DNA of 64,000 bases from Larix kaempferi (taxonomy: Eukaryota > Streptophyta > Pinopsida > Pinales > Pinaceae). The translations under genes were made by a program, and so were the position numbers. Numbering within the stretch: position 1 is the stretch's first letter; the number at the start of each line of letters is the position of its first letter. The DNA lies in contig BSBM01000904.1 in assembly GCA_027924585.1 (NCBI GenBank), forward strand, positions 18,063,501 to 18,127,500. The letters run 5' to 3'. Under the pieces are notes generated by a model. It did no database searches. It was given only the letters and a program-made list of their open reading frames with translations, and was not told where the DNA came from. This document shows positions 32,079 to 43,540 of the stretch, one piece after another.

Positions 32079-33094
32079 AAACTTAACATTTGTATATCAA
32101 TCCCTTGGTAAAAAATAAACTTTCCTCTTTTTATCAATTTTTCATATTACAACAATTTTTTTCTTAAATTTAAATTTCCCTATAAAATATAAACTCACTC
32201 CAAAAAAAAATACAATTTAAGATAATCAACTCATTTAAAATGCACAATTCAAGATGATCCATTATTTTTTAATATTTATCAAAACCTTTTTTTTCACATA
32301 AATGTATAAGATTTTTATATTAAAAGAGTTGAGGGACCACACATCCATAAAATTACAAAAATATTCGAGTGCCCAAAATTGGCTTCATGGACTCAAAAAA
32401 TGATAGTTCACAACATGTTGATGTAATGCCGAGTACATTGAGTTCTTAGAATATCTATAACTAAATTGTTTTACATATTGGTCGAGTAAAAATGTGCAAG
32501 TGAAATACATTAAAACAAATTGCAAAGTGAACTAAAACGGTAGCCATTGTGGCCTTCCTCCATATACTAATCATTTTGATTAGATACGTGTATAGGCTGA
32601 GAAGTAGGCTCTTCAATAATTGCCATGGTTGTTTGCTATATCGTTTCATCCTCCATGAGCTTAGGACTTGAATAAATTAAATGTTAACAAGTAACAAACT
32701 AGGATCTATAAGCAAATCCAAGGATTGTGCTATAATGCATCTAAATGTCGTTCATGGTAAATTTTAGGGGCAAAATTTAGCCCATGGGTTATGTTACCGT
32801 TCAAACTAGCAGGTTAGGCTTTCAAGTGAAAGGCAATCACATAATAAACTTGGACTGTTGTCACCTTTGTCCAATCTCCTAACTTCTTTGGGATCAAATG
32901 TTGTCCCAAGGAGAGAGACCTTTAATGTACCTGCCAAGTAGATGCCAAATTCCTTCCAAACACCTTAAAGCATAGATAAGTGTCTTTAATGGAGTCAAAC
33001 ACAAAGTAATAGAGAGAGTTAGGATGGTGCTTGTATAGTAATTTTGGCAGTTTTGCAAGTTTGTTTAGGGTTAAAAAAGATAAGCCGAGGATTT
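32079..33094. other. AT-rich spacer
   Basis: No coding sequence or named element recognised. Confidence 0.55.
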
Positions 33095-33360
33095 CATGCC
33101 CGAAATTTTAGGGCCACGAGAATTTAGGGCCAATATTTTGGGATCATGGGAATTTAGAGCTGCGAGAATTTAGAGCCGAGATTTCAGGGCCAAAATTTTG
33201 GGGCCACGACAATTTACGGCTGAGGTATTAGAGCCGAGATTTTAGGGCCGAAATTTTGGGGTCGTGAGAATTTAGGGGCGAGATTTTAGGGTCACGAGAA
33301 TTTAAGGCTGAACTTTTGGGGTCATGAGAATTTAGGGGCAATATTTTAGGGAGGCCAAAA
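33095..33360. repeat. Degenerate minisatellite (GAGAATTTAGGG/AGATTTTAGGGCC-type units)
   Basis: About 265 bases of imperfect repeats built from 'GAGAATTTAG', 'GGCCGAGATTTTAGGG' and 'TTTTGGGGTCA'. On the minus strand the translation repeats an 11-residue block ('LNSHDPKISAL', 'LNSRDPKISPL'), i.e. a 33-base higher-order unit, but the frame is short and not a credible gene. Confidence 0.8.
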
Positions 33361-34151
33361 AATGAAGAAATTAATTTTTTATTTTTATTTTTAGGGTTTT
33401 TGTTATAAAATTGCAGACCTAATTCTACCATGAAAATGCAAAATTACACATGAAAATGCAAGTTTAACCTAGCAATAATATTTACAAAAATTCAAACTAG
33501 GGTTTGATGTAGCGAAAATGGACAAACTTAGGGTTTTAATGGATTTTACCCCAAACCCTAGCCTTAGAGGAAGGTGACAAGCCTTCCTCTTGAAGGTAAT
33601 TCTCCTTGCTACTAGGTTATGGCTTCTTGAAACAACCTCTAGGGTTGGTTTCAAGAGTCTAAACTAGGGAAAATTTGGATCTCCAAGATCAAAATTTGTA
33701 AAAAACTCCTCTTGTGAGCATTTTTAGTATGCAATGAGGATAGAATAGCAGGAAAAAGCCTTATTCAAAGAGAATGTAGCCATAGGGATACCATTCAATC
33801 ATTCAAGTTGCAAAATTGACCTACCATTCATCAAGCAAACCTTAAAAATGTAAAAGACTTACATGAGCATGAGTTATTCCAACCATTCTAGCATCCACAA
33901 ACCATTAGCAAGACAAAGAAAGAATCCAACCTCATCAAAGAGCAAGAAGAAGCATCCCTCTAAGAGGTGCACATCACTTCATAAGGCCCTTATAGGGTAA
34001 AAGAATAGCATAATGAATTTTATCCCATAAGTTGTTATGTTCAAATGAAGTGAGGAGAAGTTTATTTATAGCTTCTCACACTCACTTTACAAAAATATCC
34101 AGGCCGACATGCCTTTTAAAATGTCAATTTGAAATTATAAAATGTCAACTT

Positions 34152-34200
<49 letters not shown>

Positions 34201-34410
34201 ATAAAATATGTGGGTAACTTGGGGCATTTTCCTTAGAGTTTACAAAAACAATGACTAAAATAGCCAAAAATGAGCAAAACATTCTGAATAGAAGGCTGTA
34301 GAGGCGGGGGGGGGGGGGTGTCATGCCCCATATAACCCCAATAGTAGTGAAAATCCCTCAACGCCCCCCCAATCAAGCAATGTAGGCTTGGAAGAAGGAT
34401 GATGTCATCA
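33361..34410. other. Spacer with (TA)n microsatellite and a G-run
   Basis: A TA dinucleotide repeat spans 34161-34197 and 13 consecutive G lie at 34306-34318. No gene recognised. Confidence 0.6.
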
Positions 34411-34746
34411 TCAAAAGACAACCAAGGAGAGAGGGCATTGCAGTACCGGAGGATCAGGAGGGTGTGGAAGGTGACTTGGAGGAGAGACATAAGGCTCAAT
34501 GCTAAGAGAAATGTCACTAGAGTAATAAAACAGGTTGGGGGTCATGTGACACGGTAACCCACCCCTTGGAGCCCCAGACACCAACCTCAGGGCTTCAAGT
34601 CCTTTAATGAGGCGGTCAGGAATGCCACTGGCCCATAGTACTCCTAGGAGAAGAAACAAAGGGTCTGGGCGTAACCCCCACTCAAAAAACCCTAGATAAT
34701 ACCCCTCTTGGTCAAGAAAAAATGATCGTCTCTCCCTGGGGCACAT
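34411..34746 (-). other. Unidentified open frame
   Basis: 111 codons open on the minus strand, ATG to stop, with a hydrophobic middle ('LFLLLGVLWASG') and a Pro-rich tail. No motif places it in a family and no partner gene is near. It may be a retroelement relic or chance. Confidence 0.2.
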
Positions 34747-35249
34747 CTACAGGTGTGTCGGTACTAGTGCCACGTAGCACTAGCTCCAACTGCAGGACGA
34801 GTGCTCCTCCCAAGAGTGCTCGTGAATCCATGATTCATCTGGATACCTGTAGACCTACACACACATCAAATAGCTAGGGACATCAAAATACCATGAGGCA
34901 GACACTTCCGTCATGCCTTGCTCATCATGAAAATATGAAAATAAACTAAGCAACTAACCTATGTAGACATGAAGAACATCAAATGAAATGCATGGGTAAC
35001 AGTATATGCCTAACCCAGATGAACCTAAACCTACCTATGCGAAACTTAAGAATCAAGAAGGGTTAAGTGAAATCATGCCGCCAATGTAACCATTTAAGTA
35101 AGCAGTTCATACCATATCCTTTACCTTTGTCTTCAGAGAGAACCCATGATAAGATCTCATCGATCACAAAGCATGTATGTACCAAGGTCTTCCTCGGGAT
35201 AGGAGATGAAGGCTGGGTGACTATTGTTTGACTACACAGGATGATTCCA
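34747..35249. other. Spacer, no feature recognised
   Basis: Moderate base composition and no ORF. It may belong to the same degraded element as the LTR-like sequence to its right. Confidence 0.4.
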
Positions 35250-35652
35250 AAAGACCGAACACCTAGAGCAACCGCTCACACAAACAGATCACATATCAAC
35301 ACACCGGTGTTTTCACGTGGTTTAAACCCTCAAAAGGGAAACACTCCACTTGAGGCAGTTTATTATGCAAACAAAAGAAAGTTACATATGAGCTTCTCAT
35401 CATCGATCGACTAGCAAGTGACCCTCCATGCTCTTTAAATATATATCATGGAAGAATCGGGTGTTAAGCCACAGATCAAAGGTAGTTATGATCTAAGAGA
35501 AGTTGAACCTTCAGATCATTCTATGTCTAGAACATATCATGACCGTCGGATTAGATATTTACAAATGCATACTAAAGAAACACACTTTTCCTAACGGATA
35601 TATTATAACAAGTTGATCTTAACTAACTCCTAAGTGTCTAAATATCCTAACA
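35250..35652 (-). repeat. Possible copia-type LTR remnant
   Basis: Read on the minus strand it starts TGTTAGGATATTTAGACAC at 35652 and contains 'AAACCACGTGAAAACAC', features seen in plant copia LTRs. The other LTR edge, TSD and partner LTR were not found. Confidence 0.35.
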
Positions 35653-36010
35653 AATACAGGGGACCTGTTAACACCCAAAAAGTACTCACTACCTCATCTA
35701 CCCCATTACATGGCTCATTTGTCCATTTTCCTACCATATTTCCCTTAAAAACCCTAAAAATCCCACTAAAAAGCCTCCAAAAGGCCTAAAATGCCTCCAA
35801 AAGGCCACAAAACCATCAAAAAAGCCTCAAAAAGGCTAAAAAACCCCCTTTTCCTCCAAAAATATTCAAAATTCCTCTAAAAAAACAAAAACCCTTTAAA
35901 AAGGGAATAAAAAATATAAAATAACGAGGAAAAGGAGGAAAAAACCCTATACAGCTGCCCTAAACCATATGGTTCCCAAAACCATGGGCCAGCACTCCAC
36001 CACCAAAAAA

Positions 36011-36020
36011 CTATAAATAG
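36011..36020 (+). promoter_or_regulatory. TATA box of the solo LTR
   Basis: CTATAAATAG, a plant TATA consensus, 345 bases into the LTR. It would place the transcription start near 36045. Confidence 0.6.
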
Positions 36021-36342
36021 GTGATGGAGACCCCTTATTCCATATCCATAATCAAATATACCCTTACTCTGCCAAAATCTCTCTTGAAACCCTAGCTCAC
36101 CCTTGAGCTACTTTCACCTTGAGAGCCCCTTTTGGCCTATTCCCACCATTGGAGAAAGAGAAGGAGCAAATTGGAGCTTGGAGCAACCCTCTTGGAGCAT
36201 TGCAAGAGCTTCACCAACCTTCACATTGGAGGTAAAATTAATACAAAAGCCATTCTTTACATCTTATTTTTTCTGTTGCATGCACATGTTTAGAGTAATT
36301 TATATTTATGTTTTAGCATTTTAATTTACATTTACTGAACTG

Positions 36343-36370
36343 CTACTAAGGAGTCCCTTCTCCTTAGTAG
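36343..36370 (+). other. Perfect stem-loop in the solo LTR
   Basis: CTACTAAGGAG (36343-36353) pairs with CTCCTTAGTAG (36360-36370) around a six-base loop, TCCCTT, downstream of the predicted start. It could act in polyadenylation or RNA packaging (inference). Confidence 0.85.
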
Positions 36371-36415
36371 GTGCTTAGTTGCACAAGCTAGGGGTAAAAC
36401 CCTAGCTACAGGACC

Positions 36416-36879
36416 TGGGAGCTTTGATATTGCTACCACAGAGAAGGATTGCTTTCACAAGCTCCATTTATCCAGGCTTCCACTGGGCTCAGTTATGGAC
36501 CATATTCATCATACACTAGCATTGAGAAAAATTTTGCCTCAAATTGGTAGGATGATTTTGAACTTGGGAGGCCATTATTAGAGGTGGACCTTGCAAATAT
36601 TCATATGCCAGCTGCAACCTGGTTAAACAATTGTGGATTGATTTTACTAAAATGCATTGTTGGAAGCTTACCGACACTAGACATAAAAGGATAAACAACT
36701 TCTTGAATACTGCCCAAGGAACAAAGATGGGAATGATAAGCTGGGCTCTGAATAACTGCAAGAGAATCCCTTGTATAACATGCTTCACAGTCCTTCATGT
36801 TGGATAAGTACGACTAAGTTGAATCCACTTAGATATCACTAGGTATACGGGACCTAAAACCATAGTAAGACATCTGCAT
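36416..36879 (-). other. Degraded internal region of the outer gypsy element (probable)
   Basis: Follows the gag remnant downstream on the minus strand. Short broken frames are present (for example 36516-36788), but no protease or RT motif is readable. The left boundary of the element was not found. Confidence 0.35.
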
Positions 36880-38315
36880 ATGGCACTCATCTATACTGGC
36901 AAGAAGACACGCATCTTGGGGTACTTCATCATCAAATGTAAGGGAAAGGGGGTTGACCCAATCTTCATTATCAACATCATGAGGATGTGGAAGAATTATA
37001 TCTTGTTCAACATGGATTTAACTGATTATATCTTCAATAACCTTGTCCGAGGTAGTGATGACTTCCTCATCCCAAACAGTATCGAATTCTGGTTCAAACT
37101 GATCCATATTAGCCTTTGGTTCTTCTATGAATGGCCATAAGACTTCATTGACTTCTTCTTCGTCACTGAAAAGTCTAGGAACCACACTACCAGGTCTCAA
37201 AGAATCATAAATTGGAGAACCCATAAATTTCCAATAGTCATAATCCTCGTCAATTCTGTCATTATGCTCCAAGAGATCCAAGATGCCATAAGAAATTGTT
37301 GTGTGGTGGAAAGGAGAATCCACCCTTTAGTTCAACTCTTCATATTCTTCAACTAGGAATCCTTGGTATTCATATGTAGTATCACGATCATATTCATCTT
37401 CATGAGGAACTTTGTCTCTGGACACTGTGATTGAGATATCATCAATTTGAACAACAACTTCTTCAACCTGATTTTCGTTTTGGATTTCTTTACTGAACAA
37501 GTTCCTTGCATGTTCGACATGAGTCATCCATTTGCCACGTCGCTCTGGATCCCAGTAGGTACATAATGTTTCTACCAATTCTGCAAAGGACGATATTGCT
37601 CCTTTGTCTAGGCCCACAAACCAAGCAAGAGTATTTCCTCCCAGGTGAAGAACAAATGATCTCATGTAAACCTCTTCTTCCTTTTTAATACCGTACTATG
37701 TATCCAATGTCATAAACCATTCAACATGGTGCAGGGAATTACCATGACCCTTGAAGGCATGCCAAAATATTTCTGGTAACTCATCTAAACATCCTGGAAA
37801 GTTCAACAATCAAGAGGAGCGAAACCTATTTCCATCTCCACATCTGTGGGATTATCAGGATCTTTAAATTCCAATGGAATATCCTTTTCGATTTCTTCGT
37901 CAGGACCATCTTGTTTCTGGCTGCTTCCCAAGTTCTCTTCCCATATATGGTTGGTCATGACCTTTCTTTCATGTTCCTTCATATCATGATCCCATTCCTT
38001 AATGAATGCGTCGATCAATTGTCTGAGTGAAGAAAATTCTATATGAGGAAATCCTGCATAGCAATTTTTGGCATCCCAGTTGTCCTCTAAGTTGAGAGAT
38101 AATAGAAAAAGATTCATTCTAACATCCTCATGTATGATATTTCTTCCTTGGATAAATTGCATGAATTCCCATATAGGTGTTGTTGCATGATACTTATATT
38201 CATGAAATAATGGAAAAAGTGTTTTCCCATCGTCTTCAATGACATACTGATGTGGATATCCCATAATGTATGAAAAATCCAATATATCCATCCACAATTC
38301 ATAAGAAGGCTCCAT
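36880..38315 (-). pseudogene. Ty3/gypsy gag of the outer element, with two successive gag-like segments
   Basis: On the minus strand, 38315-37803 (170 codons from ATG) contains a gag-like block ('DVRMNLFLLSLNLEDNW', then 'SSLRQLIDAFIKEWD'). After a stop and frame change, 37800-37327 contains another gag-like block ('LPEIFWHAFKGHGNSL', 'MRSFVLHLGGNTLAWFVGL', 'SFAELVETLCTYWDPERRGKW'). Acidic sequence continues through 37323-37018. Both blocks match the Retrotrans_gag pattern of a hydrophobic helix with Trp followed by a 'F..L...F' helix. Just upstream (38355-38379) is 'GGCGACTCCAAC' (minus strand), typical of the leader of Tat/Ogre-type gypsy elements. It is interrupted upstream by the chromovirus; the matching PBS is at 52886-52907. 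Confidence 0.7.
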
Positions 38316-38379
38316 ATCATCTGGTTTCCTTGTATTTATAGATTACTTCCATTATTTTTCTTCAGTTGGAGTCGCCAGG

Positions 38380-40144
38380 TGTAATATCACTCCAAAGAAA
38401 AGTACTTGGATTCACTTGTTTCAACACTAGGGGTGTAGTTTACAACTGGTTCCAAACACCTCCAAATGCTTTTGAATTTGCGGAGGAAGGTCTTGATGGG
38501 GAATAAGACACATTAAGACATCTATCAGACACCCAAACAACTGATATACCCATCCATGGTATGCAATTTGCAAGGAAAGAAGTTTCGGGACAAGACTAGT
38601 CAATTTGAGTAATGGAAATCCCCCCTAGGTCTTCCCTTAATTGCACTTCCAAAAACTATATGACCCTCACTAATTCTTGGTTTGTGACTTGACTCTATTA
38701 GGGAACATTAATGAAAACATATGTGCGGCATTAGATTTGATTTTAGATTTGAATAGGTATCCCAATGAACAACATTCTAGAGTCTAGAATTTGGGGTGAA
38801 AAAGGTGGACAAGGAGTCTCGAATTTAGTCATAAACCGTAGTGACACTTTATGGGTATACAAACATCATTTGGGACATCAAAGTAACTTCATATAATTCT
38901 CATGACATGAATAAATATCTCAGAAAACCCTGATATAAAACAGGTACAACATCATCTCAAATTTACTATGAAAATGCTATGAGGATAATGGCTCGAATTT
39001 CATCTTTGATTGGAAATATCACTTGAAGTTGATGGTATTTCGAGTTGTGGATCTCATGATATGAATATTATATAGATATGCAGCAACTACAATTTCCATG
39101 AAATTGAAATAACAATCCTTCAATAACTATATGCAACAAGAAGTGCACCCTTGCACATTTACATGACATTGAGAGAAAGATAGTAGAATAGGCATAGAGA
39201 AGAATGAGAGAAGATGAACTTGAACTCAATTGGGGTTTGAACCTGCATCAAAACATATCCATGAAGATCTATTGATAGGTTTGAATGGCCTCTCCATCAA
39301 CCAACTTGGATGGGAATCTTGCACCCTTGAAGTTGGTTCTAAGGCAGGGAGGATGAACATCCACCGTGCAAGGACAAGCTATGCTCTCCAATTGTGTCAA
39401 ATGAGAAATGATCAAAAGTTGGTCTCCTTCTTTCTTCTTGTCTTTTATTAACCTCCCAAGGCCTCCATAGCTCGAATTCCCTCCAAGCATCATCCCAATT
39501 TTAATTAGGGGTATATTCCCAAGAATACCACTTGTCCAACACTTCCTAGCCCTCCTCTTCCATCAATTCGAATGGGGGAATCTTGGTTGCCATAAATACC
39601 CTTGTGAACCCTATTGGAAGCTATTTTTATCCCTGACATGTAATATATGTCATATGTCAGCAATCAAGTCTGAACCTTGTCATAAGTTTAATAGAATCTT
39701 CATCATTGTTGTCATAGAAGTTAGGGAATCTAGCTCCAAGTGTCACAATTTTCTAAGATGCCTCTTTCTCTTCCATTGGAGTTACTATTCCACTCTAATT
39801 TGACCCTCCTAGATTCATGCCATGAATAATTCATCTCCAACTCCCCCAAGAATGTTAGACTCCACCTTGGATTCGAATGGGTGAGAATAGGATGCCATGT
39901 GGCATGAAGAATATGGCCTTTTGTGTGTCCCACACCACCTATGCACCCTCATGGCCAAGTGCCACCTTATTTTATTATTATAATTATTTATTTAGCCCGT
40001 TTAATATATATTTGTCAATCTAATGTCCATTTGGGGTCTTATATCTCCCTTATTCCAAATCTAAATGTTTCCACTCCAACCTAGGGAACTAGCAGATTGG
40101 TGGAATTTTCCCTTCATGGGATTTATTTGGATGGGGACATTACA
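38380..40144 (-). repeat. 3' LTR of the chromovirus
   Basis: In plus coordinates it starts TGTAATATCACTCC and ends GGACATTACA; on the element strand TGTAATGTCC...GATATTACA. It matches 50867-52634 along its length with scattered differences. It includes an antisense open frame of 73 codons (39230-39451). Confidence 0.92.
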
Positions 40145-40686
40145 GTCCTCCCCACCCAAGATTGCTTGTCCCCAAACAGTTCCAAATTGGGATGCTGCAA
40201 AATTTGTTCCTCTTCCCATGTGGCATCCTCACTTGGAAAATCTTTCCATTGTACCAAATACTCTCTTATAGTTCTTCTCCTCAATTTCCTTTCTCTGGTT
40301 TTCAAAAAAAAATCTGGAGTAAGTATAAGTTGTCCTTCATCATCTAATGGAGGAAGAGTTTATGAAATAGAAATTTGCTTACCAATAGCCTTCTTAAGGC
40401 ATGAAACATGAAACACATTGTGGATTTTTCTACCTTTCGGAAGTTCTATCTCATAAGCTACCTCCCCAACCTTTCGAATTATCTTATATGGACCATAAAA
40501 CCTTGGTTTAAGGTTTTCTGATCATTTCCCTTTTAAAGTGATTTGCTTATATGGATGCAACCTCAAATAAACCAAATCATTCACTTGAAAAGTTATTTCT
40601 TTCCTATGTTGATCTACATACTGTTTTTGTTGATTTTGGGCAACCTGCAAATTGTCTTTTAAAAGCTTCAAAATATCTTGACTTTC
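40123..40686 (-). pseudogene. Integrase C-terminus and chromodomain of the chromovirus
   Basis: From 40686 the minus strand reads the integrase C-terminal region with the GPY/F motif ('FYGPYKIIRKVGEVAYEIELP' region near 40490-40430) and then, at 40305-40123, a chromodomain ('RTIREYLVQWKDFPSEDATWE'). The chromodomain tethers chromoviral integrase to histone marks and guides insertion. The frame is broken by a few stops (for example near 40520). Coding runs through the polypurine tract and ends just inside the 3' LTR. Confidence 0.88.
40145..40160 (-). promoter_or_regulatory. Polypurine tract of the chromovirus
   Basis: Minus strand CTTGGGTGGGGAGGAC directly abuts the 3' LTR: the expected plus-strand DNA primer. 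Confidence 0.8.
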
Positions 40687-41298
40687 CTAAACCCAATATT
40701 TAGCTTTTGGAGCTCTTCTATCACAAAAAATGTGATCAACAAAGGTGAGTGATTCATAACCATAAAGTGATTTGAAAGGAGACATGCCAATGGACATATC
40801 AAAAGTAGTGTTGTAGCAAAACTCACCCAAATGTAGCCCTTTAACCCATGCTTTTTGCTGCTCACCAACATAGTTTCTCAAGTACCCCTCGTTCACCCTT
40901 TCTAATTGGCCATCAGTTTGAGGATGACGGCTTGTGCTAGGAGTCAATTGAGTTCCCACCAATTTGAAGAGTTCTTGCCAAAAAGCACTCATAAATCTGT
41001 TATCCCTGTCACTCACAATATTTTTGGGAAGTCCATGCAATCTGAAAACATCTCTAAAGAATAACTCAACTACTTGTGCAGCAGTGAAAGATGATGTAAT
41101 AGCAAAGAAATGAGCAAATTTGGTGATTCTATCCACCACGACATAAACACAGTCCTTACCAAAATCCTTGGGAAAACCTGTGATGAAATCCATGGATATG
41201 CTTTCCCACTTTTGTTTGGGAATGGGCAATGGTCGTAAGAGTCCAGCAGGATGGATGTGTTCAAATTTGTTTTGCTGACATATCTTGCATTCATTCAC
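40687..41298 (-). pseudogene. Integrase core of the chromovirus
   Basis: 204 codons on the minus strand. The start holds the end of the HHCC zinc region ('CKICQQNKFEHIHPAGLL'). The catalytic triad is visible as D in 'SMDFITGFP', D in 'VSDRDNRF' and E in 'TDGQLERVNE', so the DDE residues are intact. The upstream part of the zinc domain lies in 41300-41470 with stops. Confidence 0.92.
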
Positions 41299-41477
41299 AT
41301 ACTTTAAAACATCTTCCTTCTACCATTTCCAAGAGAACCTTTGTATTAGTTTCCTATATGTTTTAAAGAAACCGGGATGGCCTACTAAAGGAGAATCACG
41401 AGCTTCCTTCAAGATTTTGTGCTTTAAGTTCGAACCAAGAACTAAGTATATTCTATCTTTATAGTATATTAGGCCAT

Positions 41478-42233
41478 TCAATATCTTGTACCTATATAGT
41501 ATATTCGGTCACAAGCAAAACTATCTTTGGCATACTCTACTAGCAGCTCATCTTTCCAATCTTTTGAGATGTCCATAAGGGAAAATGAAGGTCTCCTAGA
41601 CAATGCATCTTCTAAAATATTATTCTTTCCTTTTACATATTCAATGTCAAAATCAAAAGCTTGAATCTTACTCACCCATTTTTGTTGCCTTTCATTGAGA
41701 TATTTTTGTGTAAGGAAATACTTCAAACTGTTATGATCAGTTTTGACTACAAATTTGTTCCCCACCAAATATTGTCTGAACTTGGACAAGGCATGCATGA
41801 TGGCCAACATTTCCTTATCATATATGGAGTAGAGACTCTCATGTGGCTGCAATTTTCTGCTCTCAAAAGCCATGGGGTGTTGATCTTGCTTTAATACTGC
41901 CCCTATGCCTTCCCCTGATGCATCACATTCCCAAAAAAATGGTTTAGAAAAATTTGGTAATGCAAGTACTAGACAACTACTCATTACCTCTTTCATTATT
42001 TGGAAATCCTTTTCAGCCTCTTCATCCCATTGGAAAGCATCCTTCTTGGTCAAATTAGTAAGAGGAGCAGTCAATTTGGAAAACCCCTTCACAAACTTCC
42101 TATAGTAAGTGCAAATCCCAATAAAGCCTCTCAATTCAATGATGTTATTGGGTGATGGTAATTCAAGAATAGCCTTTATTTTCTCCAAGTGCACCTTTAC
42201 CCCATCTTTCCCAATGATGTGCCCAAGATACAA
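41478..42233 (-). pseudogene. RT connection and RNase H of the chromovirus
   Basis: 251 codons: the end of RT ('YLGHIIGKDGV', 'LRGFIGICTYYRKFVKGFSKLTAPL') and the gypsy RNase H ('FFWECDASGEGIGAVL', 'YSIYDKEMLAIMHAL', 'FVVKTDHNSLKYFL', 'NILEDALSRRP'). It has an open frame, preceded by a stop. Confidence 0.92.
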
Positions 42234-42236
42234 AAT

Positions 42237-42829
42237 TTATGTCAACCCAAACTCACACTTGGACAACTTAGCAAACAAATATTGTTCATGCAAGATTTTC
42301 AATACAACTTCTAAATGGTGCAAATGTTCCTCCCATGTCTTACTGTAAATCAAAATTTCATCAAAGAAAACCCAAACAAATTTACGAAGTTGCTTGCAAA
42401 ATATTTTGTTCATGCATGATTGGGAGGTTGTTGGAGCTTTGGTAAAACCAAAAGGCATGACAAGAAATTCGAAGTGGCCATTTGGACATTTGAAAGCAGT
42501 TTCCTGCACATCTTCTTCCTTTATCTGAATTTGATGGTAACCAAATCTAAGATCAATTTTGGAAAAGAAATTTGCTCCAAATAGCTCATCTATCTGAGGG
42601 ACGTGATATCCATTCTTTATTGTCTTTTTTTTAAGGCCCTAAAATCAATGCACATCCTTAAGGTTCCATCTTTTTTCTTCACTAAAACAACTGAAGAAGC
42701 ACAGGGACTTGAGCTTGGTATGATTAGCCCCAATTCCAATAGTTCTTTAATAGCCTTCTCAATCTCATCTCTGAACCTTTTTGGGTGTCTATATGGGGGT
42801 ATTTGGATAGGTGAAGTACCTACCTCCAA
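42237..42829 (-). pseudogene. Reverse transcriptase of the chromovirus, catalytic site altered
   Basis: 42829-42617 carries the RT fingers ('IQIPPYRHPKRFRDEIEKAI', '[21 protein letters not shown]'). After a frame break, 42509-42237 carries the palm ('FLVMPFGFTKAPTTSQ', 'FFDEILIYSKTWEEH'). The usual catalytic 'DD' of the 'FxDDILIYS' motif reads DE here. With the frame breaks the enzyme is dead. Confidence 0.92.
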
Positions 42830-42915
42830 AACAATGGTATGCTCAACTCCTCTGTCAGGTGGCCTTCCAAGGGGAAGTTCTCCAAAAACCCTTCCATACT
42901 TGTGTAGTAGTTGCC

Positions 42916-43540
42916 TTATATCCCTTGGATGTTATGCAATTTTATGTTTGGTTTGGGGGAAGTGATTAAACATTTTTCAACCCATTCAATGTCCCCATGT
43001 CTCAATATGGACCTCATACCGTGGGAAGACACCACTTGGTTAGGATAGGTGTGCATCTCTCTCACTAACATTTGTCTTCCTTCCGAATCTTTGAACTTCA
43101 TTTCAGGTATTTGGTAGTACACTGTGTGTTCTCCTATAGATTACAACCATTGTACTCCCAAAACCACATCTGTATCAACAACATTCACCACATAGAAGCT
43201 ATCGAAAAATGTGTAATTTCCTATGGTAAGTTGTAGCTTTGGAATCCATGTGTTGCATTCCATAGAATTGTTACCTGGGATGATGATTGTAACCCTTCGA
43301 ATGCTTCAGTATGTAACTTTCTCCTCTCCACCAAGGTTGCATCAATGAAGTTATGAGTTGCTCCTCCATCTCCCAATACCGAAACTTTATGCCCATGTAC
43401 CACTCCCTTGCATCGGATGGTGTGAAAACGAGGCACTCTTGAAAGCACTGCCATTCTCCCTTTTTCGGGTGATGGATGATCTTCTTCTGCTATGTCATGT
43501 CCTTCTTCTTGGGTTGAAATTTGTTCTTCTTCCTCCATGT
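42916..43540 (-). pseudogene. Protease region of the chromovirus
   Basis: The minus strand at 43538-43221 has a retropepsin-like motif reading 'LGDGGATHNFID', where D-S-G-A is usual. The catalytic Asp remains but the Ser is Gly. The C-terminal part continues in other frames to 42916 ('EMKFKDSEGRQMLVREM'). Breaks separate the parts. Confidence 0.8.

Larger units (their letters stand above)
35666..36410 (+). mobile_element. Solo LTR with 5-bp TSD (GGACC)
   Basis: GGACC at 35661-35665 and 36411-36415 flanks a 745-bp block that starts TGTTAACACCC and ends AGCTACA (TG...CA). It contains a TATA box at 36011-36020 followed by transcript-like sequence and a perfect 11-bp stem near the right end. No internal region, PBS or polypurine tract is attached, so it is best explained as the product of LTR-LTR recombination. 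The position of the TATA box gives plus orientation. Superfamily unknown; a 5-bp TSD fits gypsy or copia. Confidence 0.82.

Noticed and set aside
33228-33431. Minus-strand 67-codon frame with repeated 'LNSHDPK' blocks
   Set aside because: It only reflects the underlying minisatellite.
34306-34318. Run of 13 G as a regulatory or G-quadruplex site
   Set aside because: A single homopolymer is error-prone in assemblies and has no supporting context.
35653-35665. CAGGGGACC as a polypurine tract for the LTR at 35666
   Set aside because: GGACC is the TSD, repeated after the LTR, and no internal retroelement sequence precedes it.
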